A DNA stretch of 61,771 bases from a bacterium HR17 (GCA_002898575.1 BEHT01000020.1:1-61771); one strand, 5' to 3'; numbered from the stretch's first letter, positions 42,305 to 51,789 are shown. Notes: a model not told the origin generated them from the letters alone. Numbers and translations: made by a program.

Positions 42305-43570
42305 TTATTGCTTAGGTAGCGGGCGGGTGAGCCGTTGGGTTTCGTAGCGCAACCGCTTTGTGCCCGCGCTGGTCATTTGTTGTCCTTGTTCCAACCGCGC
42401 CGCTTCCTGCTCGGCAACTTTCGCCAATTCCGTTTCGCCGATGTTCAGCAACCGTGTCGCCGATTGGCGCAGCAGACGGGTCGCTGTCCCGATGTCGCCG
42501 GCTTTCGCCGCTTCCAAGGCGCGCGTCTGCAACTTGAACGCCGTCGCCTTTTCCACCAAATTCATCACGCGCGCGTTGACGGGTTGAGCGGCTTGTGGGT
42601 CCTCGGTGAACTCCACCACGATGTCGGCGCGCACCTTTTCGCCGAAGCGGTTTTCGTGGGGCAAATCATAGGTCACTTCGGCTTGGGCGATGCGGAAAGT
42701 GCCTTTGGGTTTCGTCGCGACGGATAACTCCACCAAAATCGCTTGCCCTGCATCGCGCTCCAAATCACCCAGCAGCACCTGCACATCGCGGTCGGACAGC
42801 GGTTGGTAGCCTAAGTTGGCGATCAACGGGAACACCCGCCACACTTGGCGGGGCGCGACGCCTTGTGCCAGTTTCAGCGTCAAGAAGGCGTTGCGGGCGA
42901 CGACCCGCTTGGCGCTGCGGACGGCAAACTGAAAATGCGGGAGGATTTGCTCAGGGCGCTCAATGAACTCGGAGAACCCGCCCAAACTTTTGGTCGCGTT
43001 CGCCAGCGCGTCCAGCAAATCTTCGTTCCAGTCTTCACCCAACCCGAAGGCGTAAAGGGGCACACCCATCTCCTTGAGTTGGTGCGCCAACTTTTGGCAC
43101 TCATCTTCGTCGCCATAAGTTTGCCCGTCTGTCAGCAGCACCATCCGCGACACACGGTCGGGTGTCAGGTGCTTGCGCAATTCCTGAAGCCCCAACTGCA
43201 TCCCTTTGCTCATTTCGGTGCCGCCCCGATCGGTGATACCGCTGACTTTGGCTTTAAGTGCGGCTTTGTCGCTGACCGGCGTCGCGGGCACCAACACCTC
43301 AGCGCGGTCGTCAAAGATGACGATGCTCACGATGTCGTTAAAGTCCAGTTGGTCAATGACCAGTTGGACGGCTTGGCGCAGGTTCTCAATTTTTTCGCCT
43401 GCCATGGAGCCGCTGCGGTCAAGGACGAAGCACAGATTGAGGGGTGCCGCCTGCGGGAGCCCCTCGCCGACGGGCACAACTTCAAGGAGCACATATTGCA
43501 GCTGCGGGGCAGCGTTCGCCAGCATTTTCGGGCGAGCCAAGGTCGTGATGAGTTTGACTTCATCCGCCAT
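42305..43570 (-). CDS. VWA domain protein of a MoxR-type module
   Basis: 421-residue protein with a von Willebrand A domain at ~residues 40-215. The metal-site motif is DRSGSM, with the later T in GGTEMSKG and D in LLTDGQTYGDE. It resembles YfbK/batA-like proteins without membrane segments. The rest is beta-rich, ending in a helical part (EKATAFKLQTRALEAAKAGD, parts only) that recalls domains following VWA in TerY/YfbK relatives. It lies 134 bp downstream of moxR on the same strand. MoxR ATPases with VWA partners act as metal-insertion or assembly chaperones in known cases. Confidence 0.88.
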   Translation of the reverse strand: MADEVKLITTLARPKMLANAAPQLQYVLLEVVPVGEGLPQAAPLNLCFVLDRSGSMAGEKIENLRQAVQLVIDQLDFNDIVSIVIFDDRAEVLVPATPVSDKAALKAKVSGITDRGGTEMSKGMQLGLQELRKHLTPDRVSRMVLLTDGQTYGDEDECQKLAHQLKEMGVPLYAFGLGEDWNEDLLDALANATKSLGGFSEFIERPEQILPHFQFAVRSAKRVVARNAFLTLKLAQGVAPRQVWRVFPLIANLGYQPLSDRDVQVLLGDLERDAGQAILVELSVATKPKGTFRIAQAEVTYDLPHENRFGEKVRADIVVEFTEDPQAAQPVNARVMNLVEKATAFKLQTRALEAAKAGDIGTATRLLRQSATRLLNIGETELAKVAEQEAARLEQGQQMTSAGTKRLRYETQRLTRPLPKQ

Positions 43571-43704
43571 CGCAAGTCCCTCCTTTCACCGTCACAAAAC
43601 AGTAGCGCAACTCCGGCGCCGACGACCGACGCGTTTTTTGCGCCCAGCGCCCTTTGCGTCAGCGGGGTAGGGTCGCCTTCCTTGGCACTTCTCACAAACA
43701 ACGC

Positions 43705-44700
43705 TCAGGGCTCGGCGATCGTTTGCAACAACTTTGCGATGATGTGTTCGGGCGTGATGCTGTCGGCTTCAGCGGCGAAGTTCAAGACGAGCCGATGGCG
43801 CAACACGGGCAACGCGATGGCGCGAACATCTTCCGCGCTGGCGGCGGTGCGCCCGTGCAACAACGCCCGCGCTTTGGCGCCTAACATCAGCGCTTGCGAG
43901 GCGCGCGGTCCAGCGCCCCATTGCACCCATTGGCGAACAAAATCAGGGGCGATAGGTTCTTTGGGGCGCGTGGCGCGGACTAACTGGACGGCATATTTGC
44001 CGACCCGTTCGGGCACGGGCACTTGGCGCACCAACTCTTGCGCCTGCAGCAACTCCGCACGCCCCATCGCGACCCGCAAGGCGGGCTCGTAAGCCGAAGT
44101 CGTCAGGTGCACGATGGCTTCCTCTTCGTCGGCGGAGGGGTAGTCCAGCACGATGCTGAACAAAAAGCGGTCCAGTTGCGCTTCAGGTAACGGGTAAGTG
44201 CCTTCCATCTCTATCGGGTTTTGCGTCGCCAGCACGAAAAAGGGTTGGGGCAATTCGTAAGTGCGCCCGCCCACGGTCACCTTGCGCTCCTGCATCGCTT
44301 CCAGCAGCGCCGATTGCGTCTTAGGCGGGGCGCGGTTGATTTCATCGGCAAGGACGATGTTGGCGAAAATCGGTCCAGGCAAAAACTCAAACCGGCGGCG
44401 CCCCGTTTCAGGGTCTTCCTGCAACACATCGGTGCCCAAGATGTCGCTGGGCATCAAATCGGGCGTGAACTGAATCCGTTTGAAGGTCAGGTCCAGCACG
44501 CGGGCAAGGGTGCTGACCAGCAGCGTTTTCGCCAAACCCGGCACGCCAATCAGCAACCCGTGCCCTTTCGCCAGCAGCGCGATGAGCAACTGCTCAATGA
44601 CTTGGGTTTGCCCGACGATAACCTTGCGCAACTCCCCGACGATGGCTTCGCGAACCGCTGCGATGCGCTCAACGGCGTGCAGTTCCTGCGCCTTGGTCAT
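43705..44700 (-). CDS. MoxR family AAA+ ATPase
   Basis: 331-residue AAA+ chaperone-like ATPase. Walker A variant GVPGLAKT, Walker B VLADEINRAPPKTQ, sensor segment VLATQNPIEMEGTYPLPEAQLDRF and the C-terminal helical lid are all present and typical of MoxR. ATG 44700 follows GGAGGGTG by 5 nt. It is encoded in one strand-run DUF4175-DUF4159-MoxR-VWA. Such modules in other bacteria usually also carry a DUF58 gene, which is not found here. Client unknown. Confidence 0.95.
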   Translation of the reverse strand: MTKAQELHAVERIAAVREAIVGELRKVIVGQTQVIEQLLIALLAKGHGLLIGVPGLAKTLLVSTLARVLDLTFKRIQFTPDLMPSDILGTDVLQEDPETGRRRFEFLPGPIFANIVLADEINRAPPKTQSALLEAMQERKVTVGGRTYELPQPFFVLATQNPIEMEGTYPLPEAQLDRFLFSIVLDYPSADEEEAIVHLTTSAYEPALRVAMGRAELLQAQELVRQVPVPERVGKYAVQLVRATRPKEPIAPDFVRQWVQWGAGPRASQALMLGAKARALLHGRTAASAEDVRAIALPVLRHRLVLNFAAEADSITPEHIIAKLLQTIAEP

Positions 44701-44723
44701 ACAGTCACCCTCCAATCGGCGAG

Positions 44724-45515
44724 TCAATGGGTCAAGGCGTAGTAGACTAAGTTGACGCCGAAGCGGAAGGCGTATTCAAAGTCGGGCGGCAAGCAGGCGC
44801 ATAACGGTCCCGTCCAACGCCAACTTTGCCAAGCGCACTCTTCGGCGTTCTGCGAATAGACCAGCACTAACCGCCCGTTCAGTTCCATACCTTCGTGAAA
44901 AGTTTTACCCCCGCGACGGGCAGGCACGATGCGGTCAATGTGATAAGGCACGCGGTAAAGCGGATGGTTCAGCGGGATGGGCTTCAGCGGGGCTTCAGGC
45001 AGCAGCGCTTGCAGTTCAGGGCGCAACTCGGGGCGCAACCGCAATTTGGCGCTACATTCGCTGACGAACAAAAACCCGCCACCTTTCAGGTAGCGGCGCA
45101 ACCGCTCGCGTTCCGTCGGCGTTAGGTTCATCGGTTGGTGCTCGCTGACAAAAATGAGCACGGGAAAGCGGAAAAGGTCATCGTTGTCCAGCGAGACGAT
45201 GACCCGTTGCGGGTAAAGGTGCGTCCACCCCGTGCGTTCGGCGACATTGCGGATGAGATTGAAGTCGCTCATCGGGTCAACCCGCAAGGTGCTTTCGCGC
45301 AACCGCAAACGGGCGATGGCGATGATGTGCGGCGGTAATTGGGGCGCTGGCGGCAACGCCTCCAGTTTTTCGGGCGGTCCGACGGCTTCCCCCGCCGGCG
45401 GCGCAGGCGGTTGGCTGACCGCCGCCATCAACCCCGTCAAAAGTAAAGCGATGACCGACCAACGCCGCATCGCGTTCACCGTCCTGCCTCGCAACGGTCG
45501 TTGTCCGCCATTCAT
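44724..45515 (-). CDS. DUF4159 domain protein
   Basis: 263-residue protein with an N-terminal signal or anchor segment (VIALLLTGLMAAVS) and a DUF4159 domain (~65-263) whose fold is related to glutamine amidotransferase-like N-domains. Typical segments are DFNLIRNVAERTG, FRFPVLIFVSEHQP, LRRYLKGGGFLFVSEC and the C-terminal FEYAFRFGVNLVYYALTH. ATG 45515 overlaps the stop of the DUF4175 gene as ATGA. DUF4159 proteins are common in MoxR/VWA membrane clusters; function unknown. Confidence 0.82.
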   Translation of the reverse strand: MNGGQRPLRGRTVNAMRRWSVIALLLTGLMAAVSQPPAPPAGEAVGPPEKLEALPPAPQLPPHIIAIARLRLRESTLRVDPMSDFNLIRNVAERTGWTHLYPQRVIVSLDNDDLFRFPVLIFVSEHQPMNLTPTERERLRRYLKGGGFLFVSECSAKLRLRPELRPELQALLPEAPLKPIPLNHPLYRVPYHIDRIVPARRGGKTFHEGMELNGRLVLVYSQNAEECAWQSWRWTGPLCACLPPDFEYAFRFGVNLVYYALTH

Positions 45516-48500
45516 CGCACCTGTCGCTGATACTTCTGCACGGCATCGCGGTAAGCGGGCGGAACAGTGATGCGGGGCACGAAGATAGGGGGCACATTCG
45601 TCGCAGGGGAACGCGACGGTTCAACGAACGCTGCCCCCCCCTTGGCGCCTCGCAGCGCTTCGGGCACCTGGCGCAATGGCGGTCCGTGCTCTACAAAGCG
45701 CCCCCAGTTGAGGTCGGGCAGAGCGGGCTTTTGCCCTTGCGCTTGTTGGTGTTGTTGCCCTTGCTGGTGACCTCGCTGTTGCCCGCTCAGCGCTTGCGCC
45801 AACGCGAACAACGTCGCCAGCACTTGCCGTTGTCGCTCTTGGGCGGGTTGTCCCGTTTCACCCTGCGGCAGTTGATTTTCCAGCCAACGCAATTGCTCTT
45901 GCGCGTCGCCTAAGCGCTGGCGCAGTTCGGGCGGCAAAGTTTCGCCGAAAAAGCCTTCCATGCGGCTGAGCGCCCGACGGATGTTGCCCTCTTCTGCGCC
46001 CAGCCCTTGCAGTTGGGCGGGCGACGGCATTTGACCTTGTTGGCGCTGCTGATGCAGGCGTTGCGTTTGGCGCAACAATTGGGCTTGACGGCGCGCCAAC
46101 GCCATCGCTTCGTTTTCGCCCGCACCCATCCGCTGGGCTGTTGAGCCTTGCTCCGTTTGCAACGCTCGCCGCAACGCTTCGCTCAACTGTTGCAGCGCTT
46201 GTTCCGCACGCCGTTGGGCAGGCGCCGCTTGCCGCAGGTTCATTAAGCGCAGGTCGGCTTCCGCTTGTCGCATCTGCTCTATCGCATCTTGTAAGTGGTG
46301 GGGTGCTTCAGGCGACAGTTGAGGCGTTCGCTCCATCACCGCCCGCAGCGGGTGTCGCAACCCTTCGGCGCGTTGGCGTAATTGCTGCTGGTGTCCCGCT
46401 AAATCTTGCGGGGTCGTGAGCGGAGGCTGCATCGGTGTTTGCCCTGTCAACCGCTCCACTTCCTGCCAACTGGGCGGCGTCGGGGGTGCAAAGCGCTCGC
46501 GTTGGGCGCGCTCAGGGGCGTCAGGCGTTGAACGCTCACTTTGCGTCACGCGTTCTGTCACTTGACGGACCGCCATTTGGTCGCGGCGCAACCGCTCCGT
46601 TTGCTCCAACAGTTGCGCCAGCAAGTTGCGTTCTTGACGATACAGTTGCGCCAGCGGGTTTTGTGTCGGCGAAGTCAACCGCTCTTCCACATCGCGCAAA
46701 TCGGCGAGGGCATCGCTGGCGTGCAATTGAGCGAGTGCCCCTTGCTCATCGCGCATCGCTGCTGCCGCCTGCTGTTGCGCAGCGGTGGTCGGGCGCCGCT
46801 CCAACACTTCAGCGGCGTCGCGTAACTGAAACGCCACATCCGCCTCGCCCAACTTCGCCCATCGTTCCACTTCGTTCCGCAGGGCTTGGCGCAACTGTTC
46901 GGTGCTTTCGGCGACGACCTTTTGTGTCGGGGCAAGGGACGATGGCGATGCGTGATGTTGCAAGCGGCGCACGACGCTCTCCTGCATCGCCCGCAAGCGG
47001 CTGGCTTCCTGCGCCAGTTCTGCTAAGCGCTGTTCACCTATCGCCCGCTCCAACGCCCGTTGCATTTGCCACAGTTCGTTGCGCGCCGCCACCCCATCGC
47101 CCTGCTGCAAATGCGTTTGCAAATGCCGCAACCATTGTGCCAACCACGCCAACGGTAGCGGTTGATTTGCCCATTGGGCTTGTTGCCATTGCTCTTGCCA
47201 CCAGCGCTGCCATTGAGCGACTTGCGCTTGTGCCTTTTGCCATTCGCCCTTTTGCAGCCAACTTTCCAGTTGCCCCAACCGCTGCCGCCACGCTTCAGGC
47301 GTGCCGACGAGTTCTTCGGGTGTGCCGATGCGCACCGTGAGCCATTGCGAAAATGTCGTCTTTGCACCCGAAACAGTATCGTTGTCCTTAGCGACGCCCC
47401 GCAGCCAAAGGCATTTGCCGGCGGCATCAACGGGCACAGGAATCGCCACCGACCGCTCCACTTCCTTGCCCATTGCCATCGCCAGCGGCACGGTCTGTGG
47501 GCGCGACGGTGGCGTTCGCGCATCGTTGACGCCTATTTGCAGCGCCAACGCGCTGACGCCGAAATCGTCTTGCGCCTGCACGACGAGCGGCACAAAGCCC
47601 CCTGCCATCGCGATGCTGACACTCGTCGCAATGCTCACCTGCGGCGGACGGTCGGGCAAAACCGTGACGCGGTAGCGGGGTGTCGTCCCTTCAAAGCCGT
47701 CACGGTCGCGCAACCGCAACTGCCATTGAAACGGACGCAGGGCAGTGAAGCGCAAATGAACTTGTCGCTCTCCCGTTTGCAGGGCGAAAGACGGTAACGG
47801 TGAGGCAAGGCATCGGGCTTGCTGTAACGGAGCGGACGCCGTGGCGATGACGCTCACTTGCGTGCCTTTTAGCACGCGCAAGTTCGCGGCATCGGCGGTG
47901 AAGCTTTCGGACGGCAAACCCGTGTAATCGGGCGGTTCAAGCGTGACGAGCCATTCGGTCACTTTTGGCAGCGTGGCAGCGCGCACGGAAATGGCGGCGC
48001 TTTTGATGCGCCCGCAAACGGCTTGCAGCGTTCCGCTGTCAGTCACTGTCAAAGACGCGGCGAAGCGGTTATCCCCTACAGATGTCATTGGCAGCCAGCG
48101 TTCGCCGGCGACCGTGCGCCAGCGCAACCGCACCGAAGTCGCTTTGCCGCCCTCCGCCTGCGCGATCGCCGTCACTTGCGTCCCTTTCAGCACAACGGTG
48201 TCGCTGACTTGCAAATGCAACTTGCCGCTGCGCTCAAACGCCAGCACGGCGTGCGCATCGCGGTAAAGGGCGATAACGGCGGTGACAGAAACATCTGACC
48301 AACGGGCAGCTGCGAAGGCGACAATGAGCAGGGGGACAGCGATGATGGCGGCGACAAGGGCGCGACGACAATGGGACTGCGTCAATTGGCGCACCGCACC
48401 GTTGCGCGCTGCCGTTTGCCATCGCTCCCACGCCTGCTCAATGGCTACTTTGGCGAATGTGGGCGAAACGAACGGCTCATCGTCGCGCAACTTTGCCAAG

Positions 48501-48862
48501 TCTAACGCATTGCGGATAGCGTCACTCCCTAACAACGCGTCGGCGTCGGCAGCAGCACGGTTGAACGATTCGCACCACCACCAGCGAGTGCCAACGACGA
48601 CGGCGATCAGCAGCAAAAAAGCAGCGGCAAAAAGGGCGATGGGAACGGCGACGACGATGGCGGCAGGCGTGAGCGTATGGCGAGCGGCGTAAAGGATAGC
48701 GAAGAGGGTGAAGGCGACAGCGACCGCCGCCAGCGACACGGCGACGGCAGCGAGCGCTACCCAGCAGCGGCGCCGCCAGACAAGCCCTCGCATCGCCCCC
48801 CGCAGCGCTTTGGCAGGTTCAAACCGCTCTTGTAGCAACAGGGTGTCGTGGGTATGCACCAT
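45512..48862 (-). CDS. DUF4175-like large membrane protein
   Basis: 1,116-residue protein. Two transmembrane segments lie near residues 33-60 and 70-92, with a third near 168-188. A beta-rich, probably extracytoplasmic region (~200-490) has repeated VVLKGTQVTAIAQA-type strands. A very long Gln/Arg/Ala-rich coiled-coil part (~500-1060) and a short proline-rich end follow. The architecture matches DUF4175 family proteins of MoxR clusters. It is first in the run DUF4175-DUF4159-MoxR-VWA, preceded by a 9-bp inverted repeat. A structural or assembly role at the cell envelope is likely by analogy only. Confidence 0.75.
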   Translation of the reverse strand: MVHTHDTLLLQERFEPAKALRGAMRGLVWRRRCWVALAAVAVSLAAVAVAFTLFAILYAARHTLTPAAIVVAVPIALFAAAFLLLIAVVVGTRWWWCESFNRAAADADALLGSDAIRNALDLAKLRDDEPFVSPTFAKVAIEQAWERWQTAARNGAVRQLTQSHCRRALVAAIIAVPLLIVAFAAARWSDVSVTAVIALYRDAHAVLAFERSGKLHLQVSDTVVLKGTQVTAIAQAEGGKATSVRLRWRTVAGERWLPMTSVGDNRFAASLTVTDSGTLQAVCGRIKSAAISVRAATLPKVTEWLVTLEPPDYTGLPSESFTADAANLRVLKGTQVSVIATASAPLQQARCLASPLPSFALQTGERQVHLRFTALRPFQWQLRLRDRDGFEGTTPRYRVTVLPDRPPQVSIATSVSIAMAGGFVPLVVQAQDDFGVSALALQIGVNDARTPPSRPQTVPLAMAMGKEVERSVAIPVPVDAAGKCLWLRGVAKDNDTVSGAKTTFSQWLTVRIGTPEELVGTPEAWRQRLGQLESWLQKGEWQKAQAQVAQWQRWWQEQWQQAQWANQPLPLAWLAQWLRHLQTHLQQGDGVAARNELWQMQRALERAIGEQRLAELAQEASRLRAMQESVVRRLQHHASPSSLAPTQKVVAESTEQLRQALRNEVERWAKLGEADVAFQLRDAAEVLERRPTTAAQQQAAAAMRDEQGALAQLHASDALADLRDVEERLTSPTQNPLAQLYRQERNLLAQLLEQTERLRRDQMAVRQVTERVTQSERSTPDAPERAQRERFAPPTPPSWQEVERLTGQTPMQPPLTTPQDLAGHQQQLRQRAEGLRHPLRAVMERTPQLSPEAPHHLQDAIEQMRQAEADLRLMNLRQAAPAQRRAEQALQQLSEALRRALQTEQGSTAQRMGAGENEAMALARRQAQLLRQTQRLHQQRQQGQMPSPAQLQGLGAEEGNIRRALSRMEGFFGETLPPELRQRLGDAQEQLRWLENQLPQGETGQPAQERQRQVLATLFALAQALSGQQRGHQQGQQHQQAQGQKPALPDLNWGRFVEHGPPLRQVPEALRGAKGGAAFVEPSRSPATNVPPIFVPRITVPPAYRDAVQKYQRQVR

Positions 48863-48881
48863 CGGCGTTTGCCCCCTGTAT

Positions 48882-48908
48882 CTTTGGACGAGCGGTCAGC
48901 GTCCAAAG
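48882..48908. promoter_or_regulatory. Inverted repeat upstream of the DUF4175-MoxR operon
   Basis: CTTTGGACG (48882-48890) and CGTCCAAAG (48900-48908) form a perfect 9-bp dyad with a 9-nt centre, ending 19 nt before the operon's start codon. No T-run follows, so it is more likely an operator or leader hairpin than the argJ terminator. Confidence 0.4.
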
Positions 48909-49015
48909 GGTGGCGTGCCGCCCCCTGCAAACGCAATGACAGCCGCCAAACGGTCAAGCGTTCCCACGCTGCCGAAAGATGTTGCAGCGCTGTCACAACA
49001 GCACCTTAGTGACCG

Positions 49016-50248
49016 TCAGGTCGTGTATTCGGCATTGAAGCGCACATATTCGGTGCTCAGGTCGCAAGTCCACGCTGTCCACGCAGCGGCGCCCAAGCCC
49101 AAGTCAATGTGCAGGCGGATTTCGCGGCTGGCTTTGAGCCATTCGTGGGCAGCCGTCGCATCAAAGGCGACAGGTTCGCCGCTGCGGAAGCATTCAAACT
49201 CACCGATGCGGATGGTCAGCGTGTCCTGCTTGACGCGTGCGGGCGCCCTTCCGACGGCGGCGGCGATACGCCCCCAGTTAGGGTCGTTGCCAAACAGCGC
49301 CGTTTTGACCAGCAGTGAGTTGGCGACGGTCAGGGCGACCGTGCGGGCTTCGTTTTCGCTCACAGCGCCCGTGACTTGCACTTCCACCAACTTCGTCGCC
49401 CCTTCGCCGTCGGCGGCGATCATTTTCGCCAGCCGTTGGCACAACGCCGTCAGCGCCTCCCGAAACCGCGTGAAGGCGGCGCTGCCTTCCGCAATTTCGC
49501 TACCGCCTGCCATCCAGTTTGCCATCAGAACTACTGTGTCGTTGGTAGAAGTGTCGCCATCAACGGTGATGCTGTTGAAACTGCGGTCAACGGCGTAGCG
49601 CAGTGCCGCTTGCAGGGCTTTGCGCCCGACGCAGGCGTCCGTGCTGAGAAAGCACAACATCGTCGCCATGTGAGGCGCGATCATCCCCGCACCTTTGGCG
49701 ATGCCGCCGATGTGGACAGTTTTTCCCGCCAATTCTAACCGCACGGCGGCGAATTTCGGGCGCGTGTCCGTCGTCATGATGGCTTCAGCGGCGCTTTGCC
49801 CGCCATCTCGCGACAGTTGTGCCGCCGCCATTTGGATGCCTTGACGCACTTTGTCCATCGGCAGTCGCACGCCGATGACACCTGTTGAGGCGACCAACAC
49901 TTCGTGGGGCTGGATGTTCATGTGCCGTTGCACACTCAGTTCGTTCGCAGTCCATTCGCACATCTTGCGGGCATCTTCAACACCCTGCTGTCCCGTGCAG
50001 CAGTTGGCGTTACCGCTGTTGACGACGATGGCACGCACCGTCGCTTTCTGCGGGCGCAGGTTTTCCTTGCAGACCGCAATGTGCGCTGCCTTGACCTTGT
50101 TCGTCGTGAAGGTCGCTGCTGCGACGCATGGCAGTTCACTGACGATGAGCGCCACATCCTTACGCCCGCTGGCTTTGATGCCGCAAGCGACGCCCGCCGC
50201 CCAAAAGCCCTCGGGCGTCGTGACTGAACCGTTGTCCAGCCACTCCAT
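49016..50248 (-). CDS. argJ: Bifunctional glutamate N-acetyltransferase/ornithine acetyltransferase
   Basis: Transfers acetyl from N-acetylornithine to glutamate and may also use acetyl-CoA, recycling acetyl groups in arginine synthesis. The ~410-residue precursor self-cleaves before the threonine of ASTGVIG; the oxyanion and substrate segments GNANCCTGQQG, IGGIAKGAGMIAPHMATML and DGDTSTNDTV are intact. ATG 50248 is taken; an in-frame GTG five codons upstream sits on the binding site AAGGTG itself. Other arg genes are not in the window. The DUF4175 operon follows after 153 bp. Confidence 0.95.
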   Translation of the reverse strand: MEWLDNGSVTTPEGFWAAGVACGIKASGRKDVALIVSELPCVAAATFTTNKVKAAHIAVCKENLRPQKATVRAIVVNSGNANCCTGQQGVEDARKMCEWTANELSVQRHMNIQPHEVLVASTGVIGVRLPMDKVRQGIQMAAAQLSRDGGQSAAEAIMTTDTRPKFAAVRLELAGKTVHIGGIAKGAGMIAPHMATMLCFLSTDACVGRKALQAALRYAVDRSFNSITVDGDTSTNDTVVLMANWMAGGSEIAEGSAAFTRFREALTALCQRLAKMIAADGEGATKLVEVQVTGAVSENEARTVALTVANSLLVKTALFGNDPNWGRIAAAVGRAPARVKQDTLTIRIGEFECFRSGEPVAFDATAAHEWLKASREIRLHIDLGLGAAAWTAWTCDLSTEYVRFNAEYTT

Positions 50249-50285
50249 CCCAACCGTCACCACCTTCGTCAGAAAAAGTCGCCGA

Positions 50286-50427
50286 GACGGCGTTCCCGCG
50301 CCGTCAAAACAGCCCTTTGTGAAAAGCGGCGCGCTTTGCTAAGCCCTGACCAATTGTGCGACGATGCACCGAATCTCGGAGGGCGGCTCTCTGAGCCGCC
50401 GCATGCCAAACCCTGACCAATTGTGCG
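50286..50427. repeat. Cluster of short repeats between argJ and ppx
   Basis: In the 240-bp divergent region there are: GACGGCG/CGCCGTC hairpin (50286-50305); a 17-bp direct repeat CCCTGACCAATTGTGCG at 50344-50360 and 50411-50427 (67 bp apart); and between those copies a perfect GGCGGCTC-TCT-GAGCCGCC hairpin (50382-50400), part of GGAGGGCGGC...GAGCCGCC, similar in form to the repeats at 442-510. The array may be a small mobile or REP-like element. Confidence 0.6.
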
Positions 50428-50488
50428 GCGGTGCGGCGCAAGTTGCTGGCGGCAGTGGCAGGATTTGGTGCGACGAGGAGGCACGAGG

Positions 50489-51406
50489 ATGCGGGTCGCA
50501 ATCTTGGACATCGGCACGAACGCCGTCCGCTATCTGTTGGCAGAACGCCGCGGCGACGCATGGGTGGATGTGGACATTGGCGGCACTATCACGGGATTGG
50601 GGCGCGGATTGCAGGAGCGAGGCGAACTGTCGCCTATCGCTGTGGAAGCAACTTTAGGGGCTGTGTCGGCGTTTGTCCGACGGCTCAAAAGTATGGGCGC
50701 GCAGAAGTTCGTCGTGTTGGCGACGGAAGCGGTGCGAGCGGCGCACAACGGCGCGGCATTTTTGCGCCGCTTAGAGCAAGTCGCTGGCGTCCCCGTGAGG
50801 GTGCTCAGCCGCGACGAAGAGGCGCAATGGGCCTTTGTCGGGGCAACTTCAGGGTTGCGCATGGGCTTCCGCAGCACGGCGACCTTCGCCGTCGCTGATG
50901 TCGGCGGGGGCAGCACCGAAATCGCCATCGGCAAACTGGAGCGTCCTGAGCGCTGGCTCAGTTTGCCTGTCGGGTCGCGCCGCCTCACAGAGCAGTTTCT
51001 GCGCGATGACCCTCCGCTCCCTGAGCAACTGGACACCGCTTATCAAGACGCGTTGGCGCAACTGCAGCCAGCAGCAGGGTTGCTGCGGGACGCAGAAATG
51101 CTTCTGCTGACCGGCGGGACAGCCGCGCAACTGGGCATGCTACGGCTGCAGTTGCAGCGCTTTGACCCGTCCCGTGTTCACGGGTTGCCCATTCGCCCCG
51201 ACACAGTGCACGAGTGGCTGCAGCGGTTGGCGGCGATACCCGCCGCCGAACGCCGCCAAGTGCCGGGCATGGAATGGGGGCGCGAAAGCGTCATCATCGC
51301 CGGGCTGTTGTTGCTGTTGGCGGTGATGGAAACGGCGGGCAAAGAAACGGCATTGCTGAGCGCCCGCTCCGTTCTCCACGGCGCGTTGCTGGTCACCGAC
51401 GATTGA
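50489..51406 (+). CDS. Exopolyphosphatase/guanosine pentaphosphatase family protein (Ppx/GppA)
   Basis: 305-residue member of the actin-like Ppx/GppA family, which hydrolyses inorganic polyphosphate or pppGpp. It has the phosphate-1 motif LDIGTNAVRYLLAE, the conserved VLATEAVRAAHN and catalytic-glutamate region RDEEAQWAFVGA, and phosphate-2 motif VADVGGGSTEIAIG. The length fits the short Ppx form (as in many Gram-positives and Aquifex), without the HD-type C-terminal domain. ATG 50489 follows GGAGG by 8 nt. Divergent from argJ; its 3' end overlaps the small membrane protein gene on the other strand by 14 nt. Confidence 0.9.
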   Translation: MRVAILDIGTNAVRYLLAERRGDAWVDVDIGGTITGLGRGLQERGELSPIAVEATLGAVSAFVRRLKSMGAQKFVVLATEAVRAAHNGAAFLRRLEQVAGVPVRVLSRDEEAQWAFVGATSGLRMGFRSTATFAVADVGGGSTEIAIGKLERPERWLSLPVGSRRLTEQFLRDDPPLPEQLDTAYQDALAQLQPAAGLLRDAEMLLLTGGTAAQLGMLRLQLQRFDPSRVHGLPIRPDTVHEWLQRLAAIPAAERRQVPGMEWGRESVIIAGLLLLLAVMETAGKETALLSARSVLHGALLVTDD

Positions 51407-51767
51407 GTTGACGCCATAGCCATTCCGCATACTTGCGCCCTACAAACCCGACCGCCGCACCGACACCAGCAAACAACGCCACATTGCCCAGCAGCACCTC
51501 CACGCGGTGCAACCCGACGAACTCGCGGTCAAGGTCAATGCGGATGCGCCAAAGGTAAAGGCGCCACAGCCCGTAAGTGAGCGGCAAAAGCGCACCGCAC
51601 AACAAGCCTGTCAAGGCGCCTAACGCCCATTTGCGCGGGTGAGTCCACCGGCGCGCCGCCACCACGCCCACCGTGACGCCAGCGAGGACGCCGATAAACG
51701 CTGCCACCTGCAGCCACCGATCAAAGGCATCCACTGTGATGAGTTCGCGCATCAGTTCGGGTTGCAT
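51393..51767 (-). CDS. Small membrane protein of unknown function
   Basis: 124 residues with three likely transmembrane segments (~20-38 AAFIGVLAGVTVGVVAA, ~49-67, ~92-109 LLGNVALFAGVGAAVGFVG) and short basic loops (RRWTHPRK). I recognise no family. It lies 22 nt downstream of the fumarylacetoacetase-like gene on the same strand and overlaps the convergent ppx end by 14 nt. It may be the last gene of the division-cluster run. Confidence 0.6.
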   Translation of the reverse strand: MQPELMRELITVDAFDRWLQVAAFIGVLAGVTVGVVAARRWTHPRKWALGALTGLLCGALLPLTYGLWRLYLWRIRIDLDREFVGLHRVEVLLGNVALFAGVGAAVGFVGRKYAEWLWRQLNRR

Positions 51768-51789
51768 CGTTGGTGCGCACCGTGCCGGG

